A DNA stretch of 32,894 nt from Anaerolineae bacterium (GTDB taxonomy: Bacteria > Chloroflexota > Anaerolineae > UBA4142 > SHND01). Shown here in pieces: positions 7,578 through 17,053 of the stretch; position 1 is the stretch's first letter, and the number at the start of each line of letters is the position of its first letter. The translations under genes and the position numbers were made by a program. The stretch lies in NCBI GenBank assembly GCA_022072245.1, contig JAJVIA010000002.1:1-32894 (forward strand), in the 5' to 3' direction. The notes below the pieces were generated by a model. It was not told where the DNA came from. It made no database searches and saw only the letters and a program-made list of their open reading frames with translations.

Positions 7578-8744
7578 TTACTGTATTTTTACTAAACTAC
7601 TCCAAGCATCTACTAGAGATTTAACAATGATATTTATTTCATCTTCACTGTTATATCTTCCGAGACTAATTCGAATTGTGGATGAAGCATCTTCCCTAGA
7701 CAAACCCAAGGCTGTTAGAACATGCGAAGGCTCAATTGCTCCTGATGTGCAAGCTGACCCAGTCCCAATCATGATATCTGGCGCATTGTAAATCAGTGCA
7801 TCTGCATCTAAATCTTGAAACGTGATACTAGTGGTGTTAGGTAGTCGCTCAACAAGAATACCATTTATTTTAGATAAAGGAATTTTAGAAGTTATTTGAG
7901 TTTCGATTTGGTCACGTATTCTTTGTACTCGAATAACCTCTTCATTTAATGTTGCCTTTGTCAATCTGCAAGCCTCACCTAGCCCAACTATACTGGGTAC
8001 ATTTGTGGTTCCGGAGCGTAAACCACTTTCTTGTCCTCCACCATATCCAATTGGTTCCAAGGGAATTGCACCTGTCCCGCCGCGAATATAAAGTACCCCA
8101 ACTCCCTTCGGTCCATAAAACTTGTGCGCGCTTAAAGAAAGCAAGTCTACTTCCCAATCATCAACACTTACAGGAATCTTGCCTGCTGCTTGTGCCGCAT
8201 CGGAGTGAAATAAAGCGCCATGCTGATGAGCAAGTTCAGCAAGTTCTTTGATTGGCTGTAAGGTGCCGATTTCATTATTTGCCCCCTGTATTGATACAAG
8301 TAATGTGTTTTCATCAATACTTTTGCTTGCTTCTTCTAGAATAACCTTGCCATTTTTGTCGACTGGAAGAAAAATAACATCAAAACCTTCTTCTTTTAGT
8401 CTTTTACAGGGCAAAAGAACAGCTTTATGTTCTATAACGCAAGTCACGATGCGCTTACGTTGCGCATTTTGGCGGAAGCGTGCTAATCCTAGTATTGCCA
8501 AATTGTTGCTTTCCGTTGCTCCACTCGTAAACACAATTTCATTTGATCTTGCACCAATCAAATCTGCGACCTGCTCGCGCGCAATATCTACTGCTTTTGC
8601 TGATTTCCGGCCTTGAATATGGAGCCCATTAGATGGGTTGCCGTAAGTTTCATTAAAATACGGCAACATCTTTTCGACAACGCGGGAATCGCAGGGTGTA
8701 GTCGCGTTGTAATCAAGGTAAATCGGTGAGACTTTAGTGGTCAT
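7578..8744 (-). CDS. Cysteine desulfurase (IscS/NifS/DndA family)
   Basis: This encodes 388 residues of a PLP enzyme that would take sulfur from cysteine as a persulfide and pass it to a partner. The visible signatures are YLDYNATTP at the N-terminus, TSGATESNN (73-81), the PLP lysine in SAHKFYGPKG (Lys208) and the catalytic Cys332 in GTGSACTSG. The length is normal for the family. ATG 8744 overlaps the BrxL stop in an ATGA, so it is translationally coupled and the last gene of the defence operon. In Dnd systems DndA supplies sulfur to DndC, and a DndC-like gene is in the same operon, so a DNA phosphorothioation role is inferred. A housekeeping Fe-S role is possible, but no IscU, IscR or HscA neighbours are present. 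Confidence 0.93.
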   Translation of the reverse strand: MTTKVSPIYLDYNATTPCDSRVVEKMLPYFNETYGNPSNGLHIQGRKSAKAVDIAREQVADLIGARSNEIVFTSGATESNNLAILGLARFRQNAQRKRIVTCVIEHKAVLLPCKRLKEEGFDVIFLPVDKNGKVILEEASKSIDENTLLVSIQGANNEIGTLQPIKELAELAHQHGALFHSDAAQAAGKIPVSVDDWEVDLLSLSAHKFYGPKGVGVLYIRGGTGAIPLEPIGYGGGQESGLRSGTTNVPSIVGLGEACRLTKATLNEEVIRVQRIRDQIETQITSKIPLSKINGILVERLPNTTSITFQDLDADALIYNAPDIMIGTGSACTSGAIEPSHVLTALGLSREDASSTIRISLGRYNSEDEINIIVKSLVDAWSSLVKIQ

Positions 8745-10177
8745 GGCGTTATTTCATATTGAATATCTTTTTCAAATTGACGATACTCTGCATCTAACAT
8801 ATATAGTTGATCCCAGATAAACTGTCTAAGCTGCTTGGCTGGGCGAACACAGTAATGTTCAAAATCTCCATCGGACATTACCCCATGCGGGAAAAGCAAT
8901 TTTGTCATCCCACTAGCAATAGCATGAACGGCATCTTCATTTCTTTTGAACTTTTTCCCGGTTAATTGAATCCGCCGCGCGCACATTTGGTCAATTTCGA
9001 GGTTGTCACGAAACGCCAAAAGTGCATCACCGAAAAAGTCCGTTTTCAATCCAACACTTTTAGCAAAGCTATCACCACTCAGTTTACGAATTTTCCAGCC
9101 TGGGATAATACCCTTTATTCTGTCAAGGAATGCCGTTTCCTGTAAAAACACGGGCAGTTCTGAAACTAAAGGTGATGCAACGGGTTGCTGGTGTGTGTCG
9201 AGAGTAATATTAGCCAGCATAACCAATCCACAATCGCTTGACGACTCGTGCAGACCACCACGTGTTAATCGTGCATTGGCAAGGAATCCTTTTAATCCAC
9301 CTACAATTTCCTCGGGGCGTTCAAACTTTAAAGTCTGTACTTCATCCAGGACAACCACTTTAAAGCGAGCAAGGAGTCCCCATTGCCCAGAAGCATTGTT
9401 AATAAACAAGACTGCTGGCGAAACATTCCCACCGCTTAACAGCCTCACACGAGGTGAAATATTTTCATACAGATAACTTTTGCCAGTTCCTTTAGGCGCA
9501 AGTTCAATTAAATGCATACTTTTCTGAACCAAAGGCAGTAACCTGCAAAGCAAATATATTTGCTCATCTTCTGTAAACACTAAGGGGTTGTATCCCATTG
9601 ACGTTATTAAGAGAGACATCCACTCTTTTAATGAAAATTCCTGTCTGGCTTTTTTGTACAAATCTAAATTAAAGACAGCCTGCATAGGTTTGAAACTAAC
9701 AACTTCTACCCCCTCAGGAGTATTTGTTAATTCAGTCACTCCCCACATTCCATAAGAGAGCAAATCTTGATATTTTTCTACGATACCATCGGCAATTAAG
9801 GCGTCGAATATTTGTAGTTGCATTAATTTTGCGACGCGATCTTGATTGTTACGCCTTAACTCAACCTCCACCTGCATTGACGTCAAGACTTTTACGGTTT
9901 CGCCATTAAACAATCGGTTTTTGATTGAATTCGCGTCTTCAGGTCCGGGCAAATAGCGATCTGTCCAGTCTTGGATTTTATTTATTTTTTCCTTTGTAAG
10001 TTCATCGCTTCCAGGAGATAAAGTATCAATTACCCATTCAGCCACGTAAGCAGGAATGCCACGTTTGTCTAACTTAGTTAATGGTAAACGACGTTTGTCT
10101 ATGGCGAGATCTCCAAAGATCTTAACCGCTTTCGCATTTAACTCTTGCGCAGAGTCTGTAATATGATCAGTTGTCAT
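8741..10177 (-). CDS. brxL: BREX protein BrxL, short form lacking the Lon protease domain
   Basis: This encodes 478 residues with an AAA+ core: Walker A LAPKGTGKSYLYE (Lys233), followed by LLSGGNVSPAVLF and Walker B VVVLDEVQ (Asp278, Glu279). About 220 residues precede the core, as in BrxL proteins (RYLPGPEDANSIKNRL). Classical BrxL is near 680 residues and carries a C-terminal Lon-like protease domain. Here the protein ends soon after the AAA+ lid and has no Ser/Lys protease section. The gene is not obviously broken: its stop overlaps the next start in an ATGA, and its own ATG overlaps the PglZ stop in the same way. In BREX, BrxL is a DNA-binding AAA+ ring needed for phage exclusion. Confidence 0.85.
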   Translation of the reverse strand: MTTDHITDSAQELNAKAVKIFGDLAIDKRRLPLTKLDKRGIPAYVAEWVIDTLSPGSDELTKEKINKIQDWTDRYLPGPEDANSIKNRLFNGETVKVLTSMQVEVELRRNNQDRVAKLMQLQIFDALIADGIVEKYQDLLSYGMWGVTELTNTPEGVEVVSFKPMQAVFNLDLYKKARQEFSLKEWMSLLITSMGYNPLVFTEDEQIYLLCRLLPLVQKSMHLIELAPKGTGKSYLYENISPRVRLLSGGNVSPAVLFINNASGQWGLLARFKVVVLDEVQTLKFERPEEIVGGLKGFLANARLTRGGLHESSSDCGLVMLANITLDTHQQPVASPLVSELPVFLQETAFLDRIKGIIPGWKIRKLSGDSFAKSVGLKTDFFGDALLAFRDNLEIDQMCARRIQLTGKKFKRNEDAVHAIASGMTKLLFPHGVMSDGDFEHYCVRPAKQLRQFIWDQLYMLDAEYRQFEKDIQYEITP

Positions 10178-12351
10178 AAATCAAGTCCTTCAAGCAAAGA
10201 TTTATCTCTGGTATATAGTTCTGTTACCTTCAAATGAGACAAAGAGGGGCGCTGCTCAAATTCATCTCCTGAAGGCAACGCCAACACAACATACGCAGTA
10301 CCAATTTTCACCTGTTCGCTAGACGGCCAAGATGAAATATCAATTTCAATTGTTGTCTCTCTTAAAGACGGAAGTAAATGCCTTTTATCAAGCCTTGTCA
10401 TTTTATTATCGCCAAAATCAATTTCACATTGGACAATATGCAAGTTGACCTGGCTTGAATTTATGGCCGTCAATATCAATTTTCCAGGTTGGTTGGCAGC
10501 TCCATCGCCACTTATAGCTAGTTCAACTTTGGGACTTTCCACATTTCTTGCAAAAACCATCCAGGGAACGATGACCTCTTCTGGAGATAGTCCGCCATGA
10601 GGGTATAGCTCTTGTTCGTGGCGCTTATCTTGAAAAGCACTATCGTCTAGTATAACTGCAACATCAATACCAAAAGTGTCCAAACCAAAGCGATGTTGCG
10701 ATAAGTATGCAACATTCTCATTGATAACATACCCAGATTTAGGAAAGTCCTCATTAACAGTCTTGCCCCAGGCGGCACGACCGTGAGCAAGCATGCCTTC
10801 AGGTATAGGAACGACTCTTTTCGATGTCCCTAAATATCTTCCGTGATCGGTTGAAATAAATAGTTTTACATCCATAGATAGTGGAATTTGCTCAATTACA
10901 TCTAAAATCTTTTTGGCTTGCGTTCTCAGTTGACCTTCTATTTCGGTTTTTAATGTATTGTTCTTATTTTTCTTGTGATAAGTATTATCTGGCTCCTGAA
11001 TACGCCAAATGATAAGATCACCTGGTTGGGCAAGTTTTAGGTTTTTTACTGGCGTCTCTTGCTCTGAAACGTCTTCTCCAAGAATCTTTATTTCCTTCAT
11101 CATTGAAGGCTGTACGCCTCGGAGAAGAGATCCTTTGGTAAATTCGGTTACTGTAGGTATTGGAGCAAAACACGGGCTGTTTTCTACAATGTCTAATCGA
11201 TGAGTCCCTTTAGTACCAAGCAAAGCGTTCATTAAGAATTTTGCATCCAAATAATGGAGACCATCTAACACGACTAATAGATTGATCGAATTTGGGTATT
11301 TTTCGCGCAAGTTTTGTGAATAAAAATAACTTATATAAGCTTTTGAATTTAAGGCTGTAGGGTAAAAATTCAGATACCATTCAGCAAATTGCCTGCCTAA
11401 AGATAGGGAGTGGGCATATGCGGTGTTGTTGCCAGTATTAAGACACCAATCTTTGTAGGGTAGATATTCTTCCATAAACCATTCAATTACGGACTCAGGC
11501 TGTTGAGGCATTGGCTTTGGCTCTGGTATCGGTCGTAGTTTGGCGATTCTTTCAACATCTTTTCCGGTTGCAAACCTGAAAATTTTGTTACATGCATCGG
11601 CAGTAACAAACTCAGGGTTCTTTTCAAAATAATCCAATGCAACTTTAGCCGCTTCTTGTTTGAGTTCTCTTTTGGTTGGGGCTTTGAAAAACTCAATAAA
11701 AAACTCTCCCCGTGTCTTTATCATGTTGCCAGCCCACGCCTCTTGCAACTTGGCAAGCCATTTATCGGGCACTTGAGCGGGGAATTCTCCGTATTTATCT
11801 AAAAAGGGAGTTATCTCTGCCCCAAACCATTTTTGAAGCAATAACATTGATGATTCAGGGGTATTGGCCTCATATAACTCGCTCAGTTCTGGTTGGTCTT
11901 TTTTCCACTCAAAAACCAAAGGAGAGAGTACAGGCTCAAATGCTTCATGGTACTCTATCGCATCTAGCCAAAGCAGCCAATCCGCAGCATGTGACTTAGT
12001 GGCCGACGAGTCCCATAAGTAAGTATGAAACAGAGATGACAATATCTCTTGTGGAGAATAATCAGCAATCTTTACTTTTGCCGCCTTCAATTTTTGGCTT
12101 ATATACTGCGCCTGTTCAATCGACAGATCGCTATAATGGCCCATCAAATCACCAACAATAGACGGTGCGCTGGTACAAGTAATATTTCTACCCCTGTAAA
12201 AAGATTCAGCCCACTCGCATAACGCATAGCCGCGAATCAGGAGAGCATCTCCTGACAATGCAGAGTTTAGAAAGTCAACCTCTGTTTCAATAATCCTGTA
12301 TCCTTTTACAGAGTCGGCAGTTTCGTCGCGATCTAGCAATATATTCGGCAT
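10174..12351 (-). CDS. pglZ: PglZ, alkaline-phosphatase-fold BREX core protein
   Basis: This encodes 725 residues. I chose ATG 12351, 7 bases after the BrxC stop, because it gives a natural N-terminus (MPNILLDRDE); a longer start at 12444 would lie inside brxC. The C-terminal half shows the PglZ metallo-phosphatase motifs: VVLDGLHYLD (Asp363), a Thr-rich nucleophile region (PTVTEFTKGS, about 399-408), STDHGRYLG (Asp502, His503) and YPHGGLSPEEVIVPW (from residue 583). PglZ is the signature protein of all BREX systems. Its neighbours BrxC and BrxL match the BREX order. The stop overlaps brxL in an ATGA. The enzymatic target in BREX is not settled. Confidence 0.93.
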   Translation of the reverse strand: MPNILLDRDETADSVKGYRIIETEVDFLNSALSGDALLIRGYALCEWAESFYRGRNITCTSAPSIVGDLMGHYSDLSIEQAQYISQKLKAAKVKIADYSPQEILSSLFHTYLWDSSATKSHAADWLLWLDAIEYHEAFEPVLSPLVFEWKKDQPELSELYEANTPESSMLLLQKWFGAEITPFLDKYGEFPAQVPDKWLAKLQEAWAGNMIKTRGEFFIEFFKAPTKRELKQEAAKVALDYFEKNPEFVTADACNKIFRFATGKDVERIAKLRPIPEPKPMPQQPESVIEWFMEEYLPYKDWCLNTGNNTAYAHSLSLGRQFAEWYLNFYPTALNSKAYISYFYSQNLREKYPNSINLLVVLDGLHYLDAKFLMNALLGTKGTHRLDIVENSPCFAPIPTVTEFTKGSLLRGVQPSMMKEIKILGEDVSEQETPVKNLKLAQPGDLIIWRIQEPDNTYHKKNKNNTLKTEIEGQLRTQAKKILDVIEQIPLSMDVKLFISTDHGRYLGTSKRVVPIPEGMLAHGRAAWGKTVNEDFPKSGYVINENVAYLSQHRFGLDTFGIDVAVILDDSAFQDKRHEQELYPHGGLSPEEVIVPWMVFARNVESPKVELAISGDGAANQPGKLILTAINSSQVNLHIVQCEIDFGDNKMTRLDKRHLLPSLRETTIEIDISSWPSSEQVKIGTAYVVLALPSGDEFEQRPSLSHLKVTELYTRDKSLLEGLDL

Positions 12352-12358
12352 TTTCTTA

Positions 12359-15300
12359 TTAATCGACCTTTTGTAAACGTTTAATGCACTCTTCTCGTTT
12401 TTTTCGGTCTTTGATGGATTTGAATAGGTCTTCAATATGACCAATCACATCCTGAGTTTCTTTTTCTTCGATTTTAGAAGAAACCTCTTTTATTTTGGAA
12501 GCTATGCTCTTATTTGTAAAAGATATGGTTTCTAGCTTTCTACGCAGGTCTGCGGCTTTTGACGCCTTAATTCCGCGCTCCACTTCTTTGATTATTTTCT
12601 CTACTTTCTCATATTCTTCTTGAATCTTCTCGTCTATCTTATTTTTAACATCTTGGAAATAAGACTTGTGTTTTTTGCTGACTTTGCTTAAATAATTTTT
12701 TTCGATCTTACCCAATCTTTCACGCGCTTCAGACTCATCCTCTGGATTCCTGATAGGTAACAGAGTTACAGATTTTAAATCTTCAAAGTAGGACTGTAAT
12801 ACTTGAATATACTTTTTTGCTTCACGAAAATCTTTTTCGTGGTCTGAACCTGAATATCTGCCTTCTCTGATTATCATTGACTCGTAAAAGTCTCTCAGAT
12901 CTTCAGGCGAAATTTCTTTCGCAGTTTTCTCTACATTCTCTGCAAAAGTTTCCAGTCCCAAAATTTCGGTGGAAATCTCGTCTAATTTCTTTTTCTTTAC
13001 TTTTTCAAAATTACTTGACGAGCCATTAAGTTGCGCAATCGCATCTTGATATTGATATAAAACAACTAAATCCGCCTTTGACGTCATTGCATTAAGTTGT
13101 TCGACAGCCGACGATTCTGCTGCCTGGTTTCTAAGTACCTCAACTCGTCTCTCTAAATCTTCTTCTGCTTGGGCGAATAAGGCAACAATTTTCTTGTGCC
13201 CTCTACGCTCAAAGTCGCTTTTGTAATCCCGTATTTCGGAGCGTGCTATGCCAGCGTCTTCGATGTGTCTTAAATTGACACTCTCTTTACATGTTTCTTT
13301 TGCAGCTTCTTCTATTTTAGCGTCTAAGTCTTTCTGAATTTCGCTTACACCCGGTTGAGTAGGTGTAACTATATTAGCAGATACCAATCGTTTGAGATCG
13401 TTCTCAAACCCCAGTAGTTTTTTGAGACTATCTTCCCTTGAAAAGGCAGCGCGTAATTTCTTAACATCAGCGTCGTACAGTTTGGCACTCTCTAATGCCG
13501 TTGTTAAATCCTGCAATGCCTGTGTAACGGCTTCTTTTTCATCCTCAGACAAGACGCCCTGATTAAGAACCTCTTTTAGTGAAGTTACTTGGGAGTCCGC
13601 GTCTTCTTGACTTCGAGGAATAGAACGCTGGATCTCTTCAACTAACTTGCGTATCTCTTTGACGGCTTTTTCTACGTCGCGCCTAGTAATTGTAAAGTTT
13701 TGTGTGCATATCTTTCCCAAAAACTCTTGAGGATATTCGGACTCGAGCAATTTCTCAAGATAGTCTATGCCTACAATTTTATTGTTGGCAGAAAAACTGA
13801 GTTTGGTTTTGTTTTTCCCAATCCAAGCGGTAAAGAGCAGCGTTGCTGTGTTGTAATCAAAGCCAAACGGAGGCGCAAAAAGATTGGGAAGAAAAGTTTT
13901 AACAGGAACTTCCTTATCATCTATCTTGACTTCATTTTCTAAATATTCCCATGCGCGCAGCAAGGAAGGCGCATCTGGCTCTTGTATGTAATAACGGTTT
14001 GTTAAAATGCGCCAATTTTGCATTAGTTGCTGCTTACAAACTCGATCGCGGGAAAAATGAGACATTCCATCTAACGTGGAACCTATTTTGTTATGGAGTA
14101 AGTTTCTTGCGACTACCTTAACGCTGTCAGGAACCGTTTTAGCGCCTTTTTTCGGATTTGCAGCAAACTCATCAAAGAATTTTGGCGGGTGATATGGATA
14201 TGCCAAGTCGTAAAGCTTCCGTAATACACCATCTATTGTTATTGTAGCCAAGACGGTTAAGTTGGATTTGTATTTTTGATGAATAACCAACTCTGTTGAT
14301 TTTCTTGGGATACTTCTGTAATTTACTTCATCACCGAACAGGTTTCCCAGCGACTTTATAAGAGTTTTCTTGGTGCGTTCTAGGTCACTGTCAAATCCAA
14401 CCTGAGTGACTTTCTTTATTAGATCTCGATCCTTTTTTAAATCCTCAAGAACTTTGTAACGTAGATAATAATTTGACAACAGGGTATTTACTGACTTTGG
14501 AAGCACCATGATAACTGGAGGAGGTGTTTCTTCAGAAAACGTATCGTGCAGAATTTTAGGCGCAGTTTTATTGAAATATTCGATATCAGTCTCATCTAAT
14601 GCAAGCAACCAGCAAACTAAACCGCGATTGCCGTCTTTGAATCCTTGATATGTGAGTGAGTATGCTTGCAACGACTGCTTCAAAAAGTCACTGGTTAGCG
14701 TTTCCCGTGTGATAACAACTGATTTCGCTGCCCAATCATCTGGACTGCCCCAGTCTACAGGAACTGGGATTTTGGTAGTACCAGTAAACAGGTCTTCCAA
14801 ATTGTCATTAAGACTGTATACCGTGTCAGGATTAAATTTCTTGTTTGCTAATTCATTCTTGATTCGATCTTCCAGTGCCTGTGGATCCACAGAGACGGGC
14901 CAGAAAGAATTAATGCCAAGGCTCTCGTCGTATTTGGTAATGCTCTTCTTTGATAATTCTTTCAATGTTTGCAAAGCTGTTTTTTCGTCCAAGCCTGCCA
15001 TTTCAGCCAGAATTTCAACCTGCCTGCCCCCTACAACAAGGTGATCTGCTTCTTGCAATAAAAGCGCTTTTAGAAGGGCGTGATATATATAGGTTGGCGT
15101 ACCTGCAAAAGTTTGTTCAACATTTCTTGTTGCATTTTCATACGAGGCAAATAATTGCTTGGTGGCAATTCTGCCCTGGAAATAATCCACCAGTTCAATC
15201 GGGTAAATTCTGTTTAGTTTTCCATTATCGTCAAAAATAGGTTCGTTTTGTTTTTGCTCGTAACGATCTCGGACGAATCGCAAAATAGTGCGCGGATCGT

Positions 15301-16576
15301 CATCGATGGTTTGCATTTTCAAGTGACTTAGCAAGGCAGTGGTGAAGGGATGTAATGGGAAGCAACCTTTTGCAAGCACATCCCTAAATTTGTCGTTTCT
15401 CCACCGCAATTCCCGATCATATCTCTTTGAATACAGTTCCCATATTAATTCTGTCGGGCTGAAAATACTGCCACGAGCGCGCGGATTGGATGCAATCATC
15501 TTGTCCCAGGCACTATCTGATTGGGAAAGATAGGAATCCAATACAGACTCCATCAAAGAGTACAACGCGTATTTCTTTTCAATGCGATTCAATTCGCGTT
15601 TTATGGATTGAAGTGTCTGACCACCAGCATATTGATCCGCAACTTCATCTGGGTCATGCTGGGCAAATGCCAGAAACAATGCTTTCCCTCGATGATCCTG
15701 TATGCCTAGCAAAAGATTTTGCAGGTCGCCAATTGCCTTGCCTTCGCTGTATCTTTGCACAAACTGACTAAACTCATCAAACAAAACCAACACACCTGAA
15801 AGCGCTTTACTTTTTTGGCACACTTCTACAATCCACTTAACTGCATCTTTGAAGTCGAAGTTTCCTTCCGCGCTTGGGGAGACATCGTTATTCAGATATT
15901 TGAATAACTCTACATATTGTTCATATGCAGTCGAAACATTTTCTTCAACATCTGCCAGTAGACCGGGGACATCAGTGCCGTAGCTGTCCTTCAAGAATTT
16001 CTTTGCCTGCTTGTCCTCAAGTTTTCCTTCTAGCCATATCTTTGCCTGTTGATTCCAAAACGGTAATTCGATTGATTGCGTTTCTTTGTGCTCTTTCAGT
16101 GCTTTTTGAATCGCAGGAAAGAACTGTTCGCGCAAAGTTTTATGTGTGTCGCCACTTAAGCGAACCACAAGAAATCGATCGTTTTGACGCTTAAATTCAT
16201 GGTAATCTTCTGTTTTGACGGGGTTATTAACAGCCTGGTCAATTCGTTCCAGAATTTTCTTTACCTCAGGTGAACGGGCTGGCTTTCCAAAGTAATTTGC
16301 TAAAACCAAAGCCAAATGGCTTTTCCCATGCCCATAATTGGCAACAATTGCAAAGCAATTACTTGAATTGTTATTGAAGCTCAATCGAAGATTTTTCAGT
16401 AGATCGATGGAACCCACCGAGATAAGTTGACCGCCGTAAGTATCTGGAGCGCTTTCAGCAAAGATGTACGATTTGACCAGCGCGAGATTATCTTCAGGCT
16501 TGTCATAATCACTCAATTGTACGGCGCTGATGAATTTACCTTGCGTATCTATCTTGACAACATCTTTTAGTAACAT
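12359..16576 (-). CDS. brxC: BrxC/PglY-like large P-loop ATPase
   Basis: This encodes 1,405 residues; ATG 16576 follows a strong AGGAGG-type site. Walker A is YGHGKSHLAL (Lys85) and Walker B is VLVLFDEFSQF (Asp267, Glu268), separated as in BrxC/PglY ATPases. The middle is a long alpha-rich section. The last 450 residues are Lys/Glu-rich and probably coiled coil (for example KKLDEISTEILGLETFAENV). BrxC is the large STAND-like ATPase found upstream of PglZ in BREX operons, and both order and length fit. The exact subfamily (BrxC, PglY or DUF6079) is an inference from shape and context. It is preceded by the small BrxF-like gene and is probably co-translated with it. Confidence 0.85.
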   Translation of the reverse strand: MLLKDVVKIDTQGKFISAVQLSDYDKPEDNLALVKSYIFAESAPDTYGGQLISVGSIDLLKNLRLSFNNNSSNCFAIVANYGHGKSHLALVLANYFGKPARSPEVKKILERIDQAVNNPVKTEDYHEFKRQNDRFLVVRLSGDTHKTLREQFFPAIQKALKEHKETQSIELPFWNQQAKIWLEGKLEDKQAKKFLKDSYGTDVPGLLADVEENVSTAYEQYVELFKYLNNDVSPSAEGNFDFKDAVKWIVEVCQKSKALSGVLVLFDEFSQFVQRYSEGKAIGDLQNLLLGIQDHRGKALFLAFAQHDPDEVADQYAGGQTLQSIKRELNRIEKKYALYSLMESVLDSYLSQSDSAWDKMIASNPRARGSIFSPTELIWELYSKRYDRELRWRNDKFRDVLAKGCFPLHPFTTALLSHLKMQTIDDDPRTILRFVRDRYEQKQNEPIFDDNGKLNRIYPIELVDYFQGRIATKQLFASYENATRNVEQTFAGTPTYIYHALLKALLLQEADHLVVGGRQVEILAEMAGLDEKTALQTLKELSKKSITKYDESLGINSFWPVSVDPQALEDRIKNELANKKFNPDTVYSLNDNLEDLFTGTTKIPVPVDWGSPDDWAAKSVVITRETLTSDFLKQSLQAYSLTYQGFKDGNRGLVCWLLALDETDIEYFNKTAPKILHDTFSEETPPPVIMVLPKSVNTLLSNYYLRYKVLEDLKKDRDLIKKVTQVGFDSDLERTKKTLIKSLGNLFGDEVNYRSIPRKSTELVIHQKYKSNLTVLATITIDGVLRKLYDLAYPYHPPKFFDEFAANPKKGAKTVPDSVKVVARNLLHNKIGSTLDGMSHFSRDRVCKQQLMQNWRILTNRYYIQEPDAPSLLRAWEYLENEVKIDDKEVPVKTFLPNLFAPPFGFDYNTATLLFTAWIGKNKTKLSFSANNKIVGIDYLEKLLESEYPQEFLGKICTQNFTITRRDVEKAVKEIRKLVEEIQRSIPRSQEDADSQVTSLKEVLNQGVLSEDEKEAVTQALQDLTTALESAKLYDADVKKLRAAFSREDSLKKLLGFENDLKRLVSANIVTPTQPGVSEIQKDLDAKIEEAAKETCKESVNLRHIEDAGIARSEIRDYKSDFERRGHKKIVALFAQAEEDLERRVEVLRNQAAESSAVEQLNAMTSKADLVVLYQYQDAIAQLNGSSSNFEKVKKKKLDEISTEILGLETFAENVEKTAKEISPEDLRDFYESMIIREGRYSGSDHEKDFREAKKYIQVLQSYFEDLKSVTLLPIRNPEDESEARERLGKIEKNYLSKVSKKHKSYFQDVKNKIDEKIQEEYEKVEKIIKEVERGIKASKAADLRRKLETISFTNKSIASKIKEVSSKIEEKETQDVIGHIEDLFKSIKDRKKREECIKRLQKVD

Positions 16577-16594
16577 TTTCCCTCCTGTGGGAAG

Positions 16595-17053
16595 CTAAGA
16601 TAGGCGTCCATCTTTTTGCCATTTTTCAAGCATATCATCGCTTGGTAAAAGATGGCTGGCGGTTTCGGGAATTGTGATTAAAAAGGCATGTTGCCTGTTT
16701 GGAAAACGATTGTATAAGTCTTGCCAAACCTGATTACGATCCTGTTCTTTTCTTAATCCTGCAAGAAGCAGGTCGAAGTTGCAAATTAAAACGCAGTCGC
16801 GAATGTCGCTGCGATTTGCAGTTTCATCTAAAAACTCGTACAGGCGCGTAACGGATAGTCGCGCATATTCAGTTTTTGCAGGCAATTTTGAGAGAAATTC
16901 TTTGCTGGCGTCAAGCATCCCAAGATCAAGGCGAAAGGCGATATCCGCCTCATGCCCAATTTGGGACAAAGGCATGCGCCAAATTCCGACATTAGTACGG
17001 AAATTACCGCGTTTGAGATTTTCAACCAATTCAACAGGCTCAGTTTGACCCAT
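16595..17053 (-). CDS. BrxF/BrxB-like small BREX protein without a P-loop
   Basis: This encodes 152 residues. I chose ATG 17053, which overlaps the end of the upstream DUF4007-like gene by 14 bases; the longer frame to 17134 lies inside that gene. The sequence keeps a Walker-B-like hydrophobic strand (RDCVLICNFDLLLAGLRKEQ) and an AAA-like ending (HAFLITIPETASHLLP). No GxxxxGK[ST] motif is present, so it should not hydrolyse ATP. Small proteins of this shape occur directly before BrxC in some BREX operons (BrxF in type 3). It is probably a structural partner of the large ATPase. The family call rests on context and weak sequence resemblance. Confidence 0.6.
   Translation of the reverse strand: MGQTEPVELVENLKRGNFRTNVGIWRMPLSQIGHEADIAFRLDLGMLDASKEFLSKLPAKTEYARLSVTRLYEFLDETANRSDIRDCVLICNFDLLLAGLRKEQDRNQVWQDLYNRFPNRQHAFLITIPETASHLLPSDDMLEKWQKDGRLS

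Noticed and set aside
7578-8744. Housekeeping Isc iron-sulfur operon
   Set aside because: No IscU, IscA, IscR, HscA/B or ferredoxin gene is nearby, and the gene is coupled to brxL.
12352-12444. Longer PglZ start at 12444
   Set aside because: It would overlap brxC by 86 bases, and the added residues (Lys/Ser-rich) look like out-of-frame brxC.
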